Assembly: GCA_017460265.1 (NCBI GenBank)
Contig: JAFUBJ010000216.1
Span: forward strand, 1 to 8,208
Direction of reading: 5' to 3'
Length of the DNA stretch: 8,208 nucleotides
Origin: Atopobiaceae bacterium
Lineage (GTDB): Bacteria; Actinomycetota; Coriobacteriia; Coriobacteriales; Atopobiaceae
The position numbers and the translations under genes were made by a program. The notes under the pieces are model-generated. The model saw only the letters and a list, made by a program, of their open reading frames with translations. It had not been told where the DNA came from and searched no databases. Below, one piece after another: positions 1 through 5,344 of the stretch (its first letter is position 1; each line of letters begins with the position of its first letter).

Positions 1-348
1 GCCATCATGCGCCAAGTGCACCGTGAGTTCGACGTCTTGTGAACAGACGCGCAGAGCAAGCCCCCTGCCTTTGTCTTCTCTATTGAGGGGGTCAACCTGT
101 GTCTCGGGAGCTCGTGCCCCCGTACCCTCATCTTCCGTAAGGCCGCTTCTAGGTTCGATGCGCTCAAGGAGCGTTGCCGGCAACCCAAGCGACCCCACAT
201 CCACCTCACGCCTGAAGTCGTGGAGGCATCCATAGCACACGTCCATGTCCTCAAAGAGCACCTGCCCGCATTGTGGACAGACCTTGGTGGCAAGCACTTC
301 GCTGACCTGCCTTCCTTCTGCCTGCACGCCTGTCATCTCATACCTCAT
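1..348 (-). CDS. Zinc-ribbon protein, probably FHA-domain, 3' end outside the window
   Basis: The frame is open for 116 codons from ATG 348 down to base 1 with no stop. Near the N-terminus is a four-Cys zinc ribbon: C24-P-Q-C27-G, then C38-Y-G-C41. An acidic, Pro-rich and Glu-rich linker spans about 50-95. The last visible part, LALRVCSQDVELTVHLAHDG (97-116), looks like the first two strands of a forkhead-associated (FHA) domain. The G-R-x/S-x-x-H phosphothreonine-binding residues would lie beyond the window, so FHA is inferred. Two starts are possible: ATG 348, overlapping the DUF192 stop by 11 bases, or ATG 336, which follows that TGA by one base and has GAGG 6 bases upstream. A zinc-ribbon/FHA protein at the tail of a Tad operon could link pilus assembly to Ser/Thr kinase signalling (inference). 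Confidence 0.72.
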   Translation of the reverse strand, partial: MRYEMTGVQAEGRQVSEVLATKVCPQCGQVLFEDMDVCYGCLHDFRREVDVGSLGLPATLLERIEPRSGLTEDEGTGARAPETQVDPLNREDKGRGLALRVCSQDVELTVHLAHDG

Positions 349-685
349 GATCGGCTTCCTCTCCCACCGCAGTTCTTTGCCAAATTGCCAGAGAGACCTT
401 CTCGCCCTCTGAGGGCCACAGCCGCCCCGAAGAGGGCCTCTCAATCACAGAAGCCGCTTTCCTGCAGCTCAGCACCCTTCCAGGAGCTACGCGCCTCCCG
501 ACAAGGACGGCAACCCCCTCCCTCGAAAGGAATGCCACGTCAATGGGATACGACATCCCAAACGTATGGATGGAGCGGCAAGGGCTCAGAAGCACCGTGC
601 CGGCAGATAACGCATCCGTTAGGAGCAGCCCCCGCAGACGCTCCCACCAACCACTAAGGAGCCTGCATGGAATCATGAGCGCCAT
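338..685 (-). CDS. DUF192 (COG1430) family protein
   Basis: This is a 115-residue protein matching the DUF192 pattern. It has WERLRGLL near the N-terminus (14-21), the core PCRSIHTFGMSYPIDVAFL at 35-53 (the family's W/C-x-x-x-H/N-T-x-M-x-x-P-I/L-D-V-x-F signature), a Pro-Gly at 68-69, and ASVIERPSSG at 78-87, where the family has V-L-E-L-x-x-G. The fold is a small beta barrel. Its biochemical function is not established, although members often occur beside Tad genes in actinobacteria and some are secreted. No signal peptide is visible here, so it probably acts in the cytoplasm. The ATG at 685 immediately follows the TAA of the TadE-like gene, with GGGAG about 11 bases upstream. The TGA at 340-338 lies within the start region of the zinc-ribbon gene. 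Confidence 0.85.
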   Translation of the reverse strand: MALMIPCRLLSGWWERLRGLLLTDALSAGTVLLSPCRSIHTFGMSYPIDVAFLSREGVAVLVGRRVAPGRVLSCRKAASVIERPSSGRLWPSEGEKVSLAIWQRTAVGEEADHEV

Positions 686-1180
686 TTACACCACCACTCC
701 CGACCTAAACCTGTCGACCACAATCGAGCGACTATGTCGCAGCACAAGCGGACTGTCATACGACACGCCTGCAATGACAAACGAACTCGGCCACGGATGG
801 TACGAGAGGGTGCACACGAAGTCGGTGAGGAGCGGGGAAACGGGAAACGAGATTCCCTCTCGCCTTCTCTCTTCACCCGTGAGCGAGCGCGAAGTCACTT
901 CCACCGTGCAGCTTTTTGAGTCCATTGCCGCCTCGATGCATGACTGAACCGCACCAACGGCAGAGAGGCTGCTCACCTCCCCGCTCGGCGCTACCCCTTG
1001 TGAAATGGCCGCATCGAGCGCAACTCTGTCAAAGAGCGCGCACGCCTCGACAAAACGCAGGAGGTTCCAGACGGTTAGTCCCACGACGACGGCGACCGGA
1101 ACAAGGACGGCAAGCTCGACTGTCATCTGCCCTGACTCTTTGCGCGATACGCTACGCGTCACCTTTCTCACCCTCCTCAT
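686..1180 (-). CDS. TadE-like pseudopilin
   Basis: This is a 164-residue protein with a basic N-terminus (MRRVRKVTRSVSRK) and the class III signal KESG/QMTVELAVLVPVAVVV: Gly17 precedes cleavage, Gln18 is +1 and Glu22 is +5. A membrane helix runs to about 41, followed by a soluble domain with four Cys (47, 81, 91, 123) that could form disulfides outside the cell. The VLVP in the helix and overall size match TadE-family minor pseudopilins, and it parallels the TadE-like protein at 3203-3748. The ATG at 1180 overlaps the TGA of the large TadG-like gene in an ATGA junction, so translational coupling is likely; the Shine-Dalgarno is weak. The TAA at 688-686 is directly adjacent to the DUF192 ATG at 685. 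Confidence 0.88.
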   Translation of the reverse strand: MRRVRKVTRSVSRKESGQMTVELAVLVPVAVVVGLTVWNLLRFVEACALFDRVALDAAISQGVAPSGEVSSLSAVGAVQSCIEAAMDSKSCTVEVTSRSLTGEERRREGISFPVSPLLTDFVCTLSYHPWPSSFVIAGVSYDSPLVLRHSRSIVVDRFRSGVVV

Positions 1181-3231
1181 GGCATGCCCACCATACTCGC
1201 GAGGTCCAACGAGAGGGGAAGCGACTCGCCGTCCCTGCCGGGAATGGGAAGCGTTGCGATCTCTACCCCAGACCCGCCCAGCGCTTCCAAGACCTTTCCC
1301 CAGTTTGTGGTGCGGATCTCCTCGGCGCTTGCCGGCAAGGCCTCTATGAGTGCGCGTGCCTCCCCCACGTTCGTGAGTCCCGCCTGGTCAAGCACACGCT
1401 GCGACCTAACGAGCACCGGCTTACGCAAGCGCATGTCCGCCGGCTGGAACCCGCAGGCATCGACGATTGCCGTAAGCTTCCCGCGAAGCCACGACGCCAC
1501 GCGCTCGCCAAAGAGCGACCCGAGGTCATCCAACAGGCTTTCGGCCACTCCAGAGACGCTTTCGTATGTAGAGCCATAACCCACCAAAAGCCTTCCCCAA
1601 AGCTCCGCCATGTGTCCCACGAGATCGACGGGGGCTCCCCAACGCTCCCGCAGGCCGTCAAAGGCTCGAGAGAGGATGTCGTTACCGTCCGTCGCGGAGT
1701 CGGGTGCCAAGGTCGCCGCCGACATCGCAACCCCAGGAGGCAGCGACGTTCCCGAGATGAATGAGCCTGTCAGCTCGGAGGGCACAGCAACTCCGCCCTT
1801 TCTCATGACCAGGCTCACACAGCCCTGATAGCCTGCGGGACGAATGCGCGGACGGTCGACTGACAGGGCGTCAATCGCCTGCTGGAAGAGGTTGGAGTTC
1901 TTCTCGGCCAGCTCCTTCATCCGTGCGTCGGCTTGCGCCGCCTCCTCGCGAGCCGCCTGATAGTCACGAGACGCTTGGACGACTATGCGCCAGTAGTGCT
2001 CGAAACCGTTGTTGATGTTGGTCGACGCGTGCGCAGTACTTCCCATGACCGCAACGTCCATCCCACAGACGTCGCAACGTCCGACCAATCCCTGCTCGAG
2101 CTGCTCGAGCGATGCCGCCCCGTCAGACGCTCCCGTAGCCCCAGGGCACTCGAGCGTCGAATGGATTACCCTTCCCCCATCCTCTGAGGTGCAGGGCCAG
2201 CAGACGTCCGTGTACAGGCGGGAAGCCCTCACCGTCGCTCGCGTATGCGGAAGCTCCGGAAGGTCCATGACAACCGGGTCAGTCTCTGAGCACGTGCCCT
2301 TGCTGACCTCCTCATATGCATACGCATAGAACCTCTTACGTGCCGCCGACCTGCTAAGCTCCTCGAGCGACGAGTTGAGGGGCGCCTCCTGGCGCTCACG
2401 CAGGAGGTAATAGTTCTTTGCACGGAGCCGGGCGTACTCAAACTGCCACGCCTCCGCGCTCGCATATGAGGGGTTTGCCCGACTCGTCATGCCTGCCAAC
2501 GTGGCGGCACGACTTCTCATGCACATGGGGGCGTTCACGCAGTCCGCTCGCCACGCACGTTCCTTGGCAGCCTGCGCACGTTGAAGGGCGCGCTCCTTCT
2601 CCTCCGTCGCCTCACGGAGCTGTTCGGCCGACTCCTCCATCTCTGCCGGATCAGGACCCTCGTCGAGGAAGGAATAGTCCGTCTCTGACGTCTGAGGAAA
2701 GGGCACCGCACACCCCACGTAGGTCAAGCCGCCTCGGCAGTTTGCCGACACGCACGAGGCGGAGTTTGCCATGATGAGCGCAGGGAGCACCAGCTCGAAG
2801 CGCTCGAGCCCCTCGGAGGCCGACGTCGCAAACGTCCTCCGCGCATCAAGGAGCTGCCGGCCCGCGTGGAGTATTGCTGGTGACTTTGCCTGCAGAAACG
2901 GGACGGCGGCGACCACCATGCCCGCAGCAAAGACCAATACCCCCGCAAGGCCAAGGCTGAGCACGCAAGCATCAATCACTTGAACCACAGTCGAAAAGGC
3001 CGCGACGCAGTTTGACCCCGCCATCGCGGTGGCGTCGGCCACCTCCTGGACCTCTGCCGAACGAGAGAGGACCCATTCGGCAGAGGCAACGGAGAACACG
3101 AGCGTCAGGCTGACGAGAAGTGCGAGGGCGACCGCGATGGTCGTGTATCCGCCCTCACCATCCAAAAAGATTCCCACGGTTGGACCGAAGTCTCTGACAC
3201 GCCTATCCCCACACCTGTTGCCAGCTCCCAT
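1177..3231 (-). CDS. Large cysteine-rich TadG-like pilus-associated protein with zinc-ribbon-like module
   Basis: Counted from the ATG at 3231 (684 residues), the N-terminus carries EGG/YTTIAVALALLVSL, a prepilin-like signal with Gly28 but Ala33, not Glu, at +5. A helix to about 53 follows, then AEVQEVADATAMAGS (60-74), which matches the Q-x-x-A-D-A-x-A-x-A-G signature after the membrane helix of TadG-like proteins. A second hydrophobic segment is at about 88-113. A charged coiled-coil-like helix spans about 195-229. Sixteen cysteines are spread along the protein; six form a cluster CWPC...RVIHSTLEC...RCDVC (344-389), which resembles a treble-clef or zinc-ribbon site. A second Ala/Glu-rich helix runs about 423-456, and the C-terminal 200 residues are unrecognised. 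GGAGG sits 5 bases before the ATG. The upstream TTG at 3243 is rejected because that Shine-Dalgarno overlaps it. The protein probably extends from the cell surface as a minor or tip component (inference). Confidence 0.8.
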   Translation of the reverse strand: MGAGNRCGDRRVRDFGPTVGIFLDGEGGYTTIAVALALLVSLTLVFSVASAEWVLSRSAEVQEVADATAMAGSNCVAAFSTVVQVIDACVLSLGLAGVLVFAAGMVVAAVPFLQAKSPAILHAGRQLLDARRTFATSASEGLERFELVLPALIMANSASCVSANCRGGLTYVGCAVPFPQTSETDYSFLDEGPDPAEMEESAEQLREATEEKERALQRAQAAKERAWRADCVNAPMCMRSRAATLAGMTSRANPSYASAEAWQFEYARLRAKNYYLLRERQEAPLNSSLEELSRSAARKRFYAYAYEEVSKGTCSETDPVVMDLPELPHTRATVRASRLYTDVCWPCTSEDGGRVIHSTLECPGATGASDGAASLEQLEQGLVGRCDVCGMDVAVMGSTAHASTNINNGFEHYWRIVVQASRDYQAAREEAAQADARMKELAEKNSNLFQQAIDALSVDRPRIRPAGYQGCVSLVMRKGGVAVPSELTGSFISGTSLPPGVAMSAATLAPDSATDGNDILSRAFDGLRERWGAPVDLVGHMAELWGRLLVGYGSTYESVSGVAESLLDDLGSLFGERVASWLRGKLTAIVDACGFQPADMRLRKPVLVRSQRVLDQAGLTNVGEARALIEALPASAEEIRTTNWGKVLEALGGSGVEIATLPIPGRDGESLPLSLDLASMVGMP

Positions 3232-3748
3232 AGCTCCCTCCAAACCACGACGGTCGCAGACGTTCCGTAACGTGAGTCCTTAGCACGAGCAAATCGCCAT
3301 CACGTTCTCCCAGGGCCGCCGTCGCGACTCCTAGCAGGGGCAGTGGCCTCAGGCGGCCGACAATGTCGACCGACACGCTCGATCCGTCCTCGGCATAGTC
3401 AAACGTGACCTCCCAGCCATCCCTTCCACCCACATGAAAAGGCGACGCGTTCGGGACGGCATCAAGCCTCCTCAGCGCAAAACGTCGACAGGCATCCTCG
3501 TCTTCCTTTGATGCCGTGAGCAGGACCCGCGCGCACTCGCCGGCCACGGACCGCATGACCATGCGCGTATACAGCAAGAAGGCCGGCTGGATCAAAATGC
3601 CCAAAAGAAGCATGAGCGTGGGAAGGAGCACGGCCGCCTCTACGCTCGATTGGCCGCGTTGCCGAGCAAGGGATCCAATGCTGGGCCGTTGCTCAATAGA
3701 GCAAGATGTCCTGCGCAGAGCCAAACGCCCCCTCACCCGACATGCCAT
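3203..3748 (-). CDS. TadE-like pseudopilin (probable separate gene)
   Basis: This is the C-terminal 181 residues of the composite frame, read from the in-frame ATG at 3748. AGAAGG lies 6 bases upstream of that ATG. The signal RQRG/QSSVEAAVLLPTLM has Gly32 before cleavage and Glu37 at +5. It is followed by a hydrophobic helix (about 38-60) and a soluble domain (about 80-165) with the strand GWEVTFDYAEDGSSVSVDIV and the segment RLRPLPLLGVATA, as in TadE-family proteins. TadE/TadF pseudopilins are minor, processed Tad components. TTG at 3724 is a possible later start with a tight AGGGGG spacing. The TAG at 3205-3203 overlaps the start of the large TadG-like gene by 29 bases. A prepilin signal must begin at a cytoplasmic N-terminus, so independent translation is more plausible than the 416-residue fusion. 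Confidence 0.7.
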   Translation of the reverse strand: MACRVRGRLALRRTSCSIEQRPSIGSLARQRGQSSVEAAVLLPTLMLLLGILIQPAFLLYTRMVMRSVAGECARVLLTASKEDEDACRRFALRRLDAVPNASPFHVGGRDGWEVTFDYAEDGSSVSVDIVGRLRPLPLLGVATAALGERDGDLLVLRTHVTERLRPSWFGGSYGSWQQVWG

Positions 3749-4453
3749 GGGAAGCCTTCTCGGTGCACAGGCGCACCAAAGCTCCCTCGCGAGCCGTGTG
3801 CCAAAGGGTTCCCATGGCGACGATACTCGCAAGGAAGGCAAAGAGCACGAGCGCATATTCCACTGTTGCCTGGCCGCGCTCGGCTCTATGCCCGTCAACA
3901 TCCCCGCGACTTGTTTCCCTTCGCATGCCACGTCACTTCCCTCCCCTTCGGATGACGAGAGCTCTCGCTCCCACCTGCTCGCATCCATGCGGACGGTCGT
4001 CACCTCCGACCCTCCCCCTATCCGCGCACGCACGACCACAACCTCGACCCATCCATCCCCTTGGACCGTGCACGACCAGACATCGCCAACAAAGTCCAGG
4101 TATCCCGCCTGAACAAGCACGCATCGGCCGTCAGAGCGGTATGTAGTCAATACGTCCTCCGCCGCAGAGGGAACATCCCCGCTGACGAGCTGTCGTGACA
4201 TGTCCTCCCCAAGCACGCCAGACATGTCGGAACCCAACTGCTCAGACAGTGCGCCAGAAGCATCCGTAAAGAGATCGTCGGTCTCCTTCCCGCTCACGTG
4301 CGCCTCCCCTCCTTCCTTGTCGGAATTGGCCAACCCTGTCGTTTCCAAAGGTCTCACCAGCCCTGAAGAGAAGCCGCAGGAGAGCGCCGCCATCACGACC
4401 ATGGCGGCGATCACGCACCCTGCAATCGCGATGCGGCGCCCTCGCTTTCCCAT
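3203..4453 (-). CDS. Composite frame: unrecognised membrane-anchored or secreted protein running without a stop into a TadE-like pseudopilin
   Basis: The frame from ATG 4453 is open for 416 codons, but it probably holds two genes. Residues 1-172 look genuine. They start MGKRGRRIAIAG and have a hydrophobic segment (about 8-30, like a signal peptide or membrane anchor). A polar acidic region rich in Ser/Asp follows, then a strand-rich part (VLVQAGYLDFVGDVWSCTVQ and VEVVVVRARI). I do not recognise this family. Residues from about 175 to 255 are rich in Arg, Cys and Trp (for example RELWCACAPRR), unlike real protein, and are the shadow of the pilin gene at 3926-3693. Residues 236-416 are the TadE-like protein listed separately. 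A stop in the -1 frame at 3935-3933 would end the first gene as ...EGEGK. The ATG at 4453 lies 3 bases after the flp TAG and has only a weak Shine-Dalgarno, suggesting coupling. Position after flp suggests an accessory or minor pilus component (inference). Confidence 0.6.
   Translation of the reverse strand: MGKRGRRIAIAGCVIAAMVVMAALSCGFSSGLVRPLETTGLANSDKEGGEAHVSGKETDDLFTDASGALSEQLGSDMSGVLGEDMSRQLVSGDVPSAAEDVLTTYRSDGRCVLVQAGYLDFVGDVWSCTVQGDGWVEVVVVRARIGGGSEVTTVRMDASRWERELSSSEGEGSDVACEGKQVAGMLTGIEPSAARQQWNMRSCSLPSLRVSSPWEPFGTRLARELWCACAPRRLPMACRVRGRLALRRTSCSIEQRPSIGSLARQRGQSSVEAAVLLPTLMLLLGILIQPAFLLYTRMVMRSVAGECARVLLTASKEDEDACRRFALRRLDAVPNASPFHVGGRDGWEVTFDYAEDGSSVSVDIVGRLRPLPLLGVATAALGERDGDLLVLRTHVTERLRPSWFGGSYGSWQQVWG
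3693..3926 (-). CDS. Second Flp-like prepilin, nested in another frame of the composite ORF
   Basis: This is a 77-residue protein with an unmistakable class III prepilin signal, AERG/QATVEYALVLFAF: Gly18 precedes cleavage, Gln19 is +1, Glu23 is +5 and Tyr24 is +6. A hydrophobic helix follows (about 25-40) and then a short amphipathic tail ending AQDILLY. Its motif closely parallels that of the upstream flp (QGTTEYA), but the mature part is longer (59 residues) and has one Cys. It is likely a minor or alternative pilin of the same fibre. The ATG at 3926 has GGGGAGG about 13 bases upstream, an imperfect spacing, and an in-frame TGA lies two codons before it. Its TGA (3695-3693) lies inside the start region of the TadE-like gene, a 56-base overlap with the preferred ATG there. 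The other frame across this stretch is unlike normal protein, so this is the real coding frame. Confidence 0.8.
   Translation of the reverse strand: MRRETSRGDVDGHRAERGQATVEYALVLFAFLASIVAMGTLWHTAREGALVRLCTEKASHGMSGEGAFGSAQDILLY
3933..3946 (-). other. Possible indel or frameshift site at the end of the unrecognised gene
   Basis: The coding strand reads GGG GAG GGA AGT GAC in the composite frame. One additional G in either G-run, or a -1 ribosomal slip at GGA, gives AAG TGA, with the stop at 3935-3933, six bases before the nested pilin ATG at 3926. This would restore the compact gene-stop-gene layout seen elsewhere in the operon. There is no clean X-XXY-YYZ slippery heptamer, so an assembly or base-calling error, or a recent mutation, is at least as likely as programmed frameshifting. 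Confidence 0.45.
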
Positions 4454-4456
4454 GCC

Positions 4457-4660
4457 CTACAGCGATCCCATGCCGTTTGCTATGGCATCCCACAGCTCCT
4501 GGACCTTGCCTCTGAAGGTGACAATGGAAAGAATCGCGATGACCACGAGCACGCCGACAAGAATCGCGTACTCGGTCGTTCCCTGACCCGACTCGTCCAT
4601 GGCCAACTGCCTGAGCGACCTCTTCACGTCCACCAACGCCATTCCAATCTCTGTTTCCAT
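4457..4660 (-). CDS. flp: Flp-type pilin (major Tad pilus subunit)
   Basis: This is a 67-residue prepilin, the expected major subunit of the Tad fibre. It has the class III signal DESG/QGTTEYAILVG: Gly25 is the residue before cleavage, Gln26 becomes +1, Glu30 is +5 and Tyr31 is +6. This is followed by a hydrophobic helix (about 31-48) and a short C-terminal tail ending GMGSL. The mature protein would have 42 residues, in the usual Flp range. The ATG at 4660 is chosen because AGGA lies 7 bases upstream and a further GGAG lies 13 bases upstream. An in-frame Met at residue 7 is a weaker alternative. It follows tadC after 45 bases containing an inverted repeat, and its TAG stop is 3 bases before the next ATG. 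Glu+5/Tyr+6 and the position after tadC support this as the main pilin. Confidence 0.95.
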   Translation of the reverse strand: METEIGMALVDVKRSLRQLAMDESGQGTTEYAILVGVLVVIAILSIVTFRGKVQELWDAIANGMGSL

Positions 4661-4680
4661 ACGCAGTTCCTTTCTCCTTT

Positions 4681-4703
4681 GCGACGGCGCCCTTCAGCGT
4701 CGC
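4681..4703. repeat. Inverted repeat in the tadC-flp gap
   Basis: GCGACG at 4681-4686 and CGTCGC at 4698-4703 can pair as a 6-bp, fully GC-rich stem around an 11-base loop. It fills much of the 45-base gap between the tadC stop and the flp start. On the minus strand the 3' arm directly abuts the AAAGGAGAAAGGA ribosome-binding region of flp. There is no T-run after it, so it is not a convincing intrinsic terminator. A role as an RNA-processing or stability element that raises pilin mRNA relative to the upstream genes is possible but inferred. Confidence 0.45.
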
Positions 4704-4705
4704 CC

Positions 4706-5344
4706 TTACATGAAGCCAATAGAGGAGCTCAAAAGAGGGCCCAAGATGGACAGGAGCATCGCCGGGACAATGAGCACCCCCAAGGGAATCAGCATCTTTA
4801 CCGGCGCACGTTCTATCTCTGCCTCGAGCTCGGAGCGCTGCTCCTCGCGAATGGCCTGCGCCTGCTGCTCAAGTACCGTCGACAAGGGAGAGCCAAAGGC
4901 AAGCGCCTGGCTGACCGCCCCCGCAAACCGCCGCAAGGCGGCAACGTCGAGTTCCTCGGCAAGGGAGCGGAGAGCCTCGTCCCTTCCGGTGATGCCCATG
5001 CGCCACGACAGCATTGCCTCGCTGAAGGCGTCGGCCAGCACGCTTGAGCTACGCTGGCAGTAGAGCTCAAGCGACGAGTCAAACGACAGTCCGGAGGAAA
5101 GCCCCAGCGTCACCACGTCCATCATTCCCGGAAGGTCGCGCAGGGCCTGCTCTTTTCGAGACGCACGAGCGGACCGATCCCTCGCCATCCTCATGGGAGG
5201 TAGGCCGCGAAGCCGCTCGATGACCGACTGCCACGCGCCCGTGGGTACGGCAACGGTCATCCGCCTCCCGCCAAGCGCGGCCTGGACGCCCGCAAAGGTG
5301 AGGGCGCCAACACAAACCAAGCAGGCCGCCAGCCTTCCATCCAT
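4706..5344 (-). CDS. tadC: TadC-like inner-membrane platform protein (short T2SSF protein)
   Basis: This is the second T2SSF-domain membrane protein of the Tad platform and the expected partner of TadB. It has about 212 residues, short for TadC proteins, many of which are near 300. Counting from the GTG at 5347, there is an N-terminal hydrophobic helix (about 5-24), a basic loop, and the T2SSF core from about 71. The core starts RDLPGMMDVVTLGLSSGLSF and carries the conserved turn ALAFGSPLSTVLEQQA (148-163). A C-terminal membrane helix follows (about 184-205, MLIPLGVLIVPAMLLSIL). GTG at 5347 and ATG at 5344 are adjacent. GGGAG (5356-5352) lies 7 bases before the ATG, which is preferred, and that ATG overlaps the tadB TGA by one base. 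The stop is TAA at 4708-4706. The shortness comes from a reduced N-terminal region; I see no sign of a break. Confidence 0.9.
   Translation of the reverse strand: MDGRLAACLVCVGALTFAGVQAALGGRRMTVAVPTGAWQSVIERLRGLPPMRMARDRSARASRKEQALRDLPGMMDVVTLGLSSGLSFDSSLELYCQRSSSVLADAFSEAMLSWRMGITGRDEALRSLAEELDVAALRRFAGAVSQALAFGSPLSTVLEQQAQAIREEQRSELEAEIERAPVKMLIPLGVLIVPAMLLSILGPLLSSSIGFM

Noticed and set aside
916..1764. Plus-strand open frame of 282 codons
   Set aside because: It is Arg/Pro/His-rich with no recognisable domain, and it crosses the boundary of two well-supported minus-strand genes.
2087..2109. Short tandem CTGCTCGAG-type repeat
   Set aside because: It is two copies only, encodes LEQLEQ in frame within the TadG-like gene, and needs no further explanation.
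3241..3243. TTG at 3243 as start of the large TadG-like gene
   Set aside because: The strong GGAGG (3241-3237) overlaps it and is placed 5 bases before the ATG at 3231, which is the better start.
4376..4393. Lipoprotein signal in the protein starting at 4453
   Set aside because: The residues before the cysteine (A-L-S-C) do not fit the usual L-[AST]-[GA]-C lipobox, so an ordinary signal or anchor segment is safer.
4681..4703. Inverted repeat as an intrinsic terminator
   Set aside because: The stem is only 6 bp and is followed by GC-rich or purine sequence rather than a T-run on either strand; flp must also be transcribed through it.
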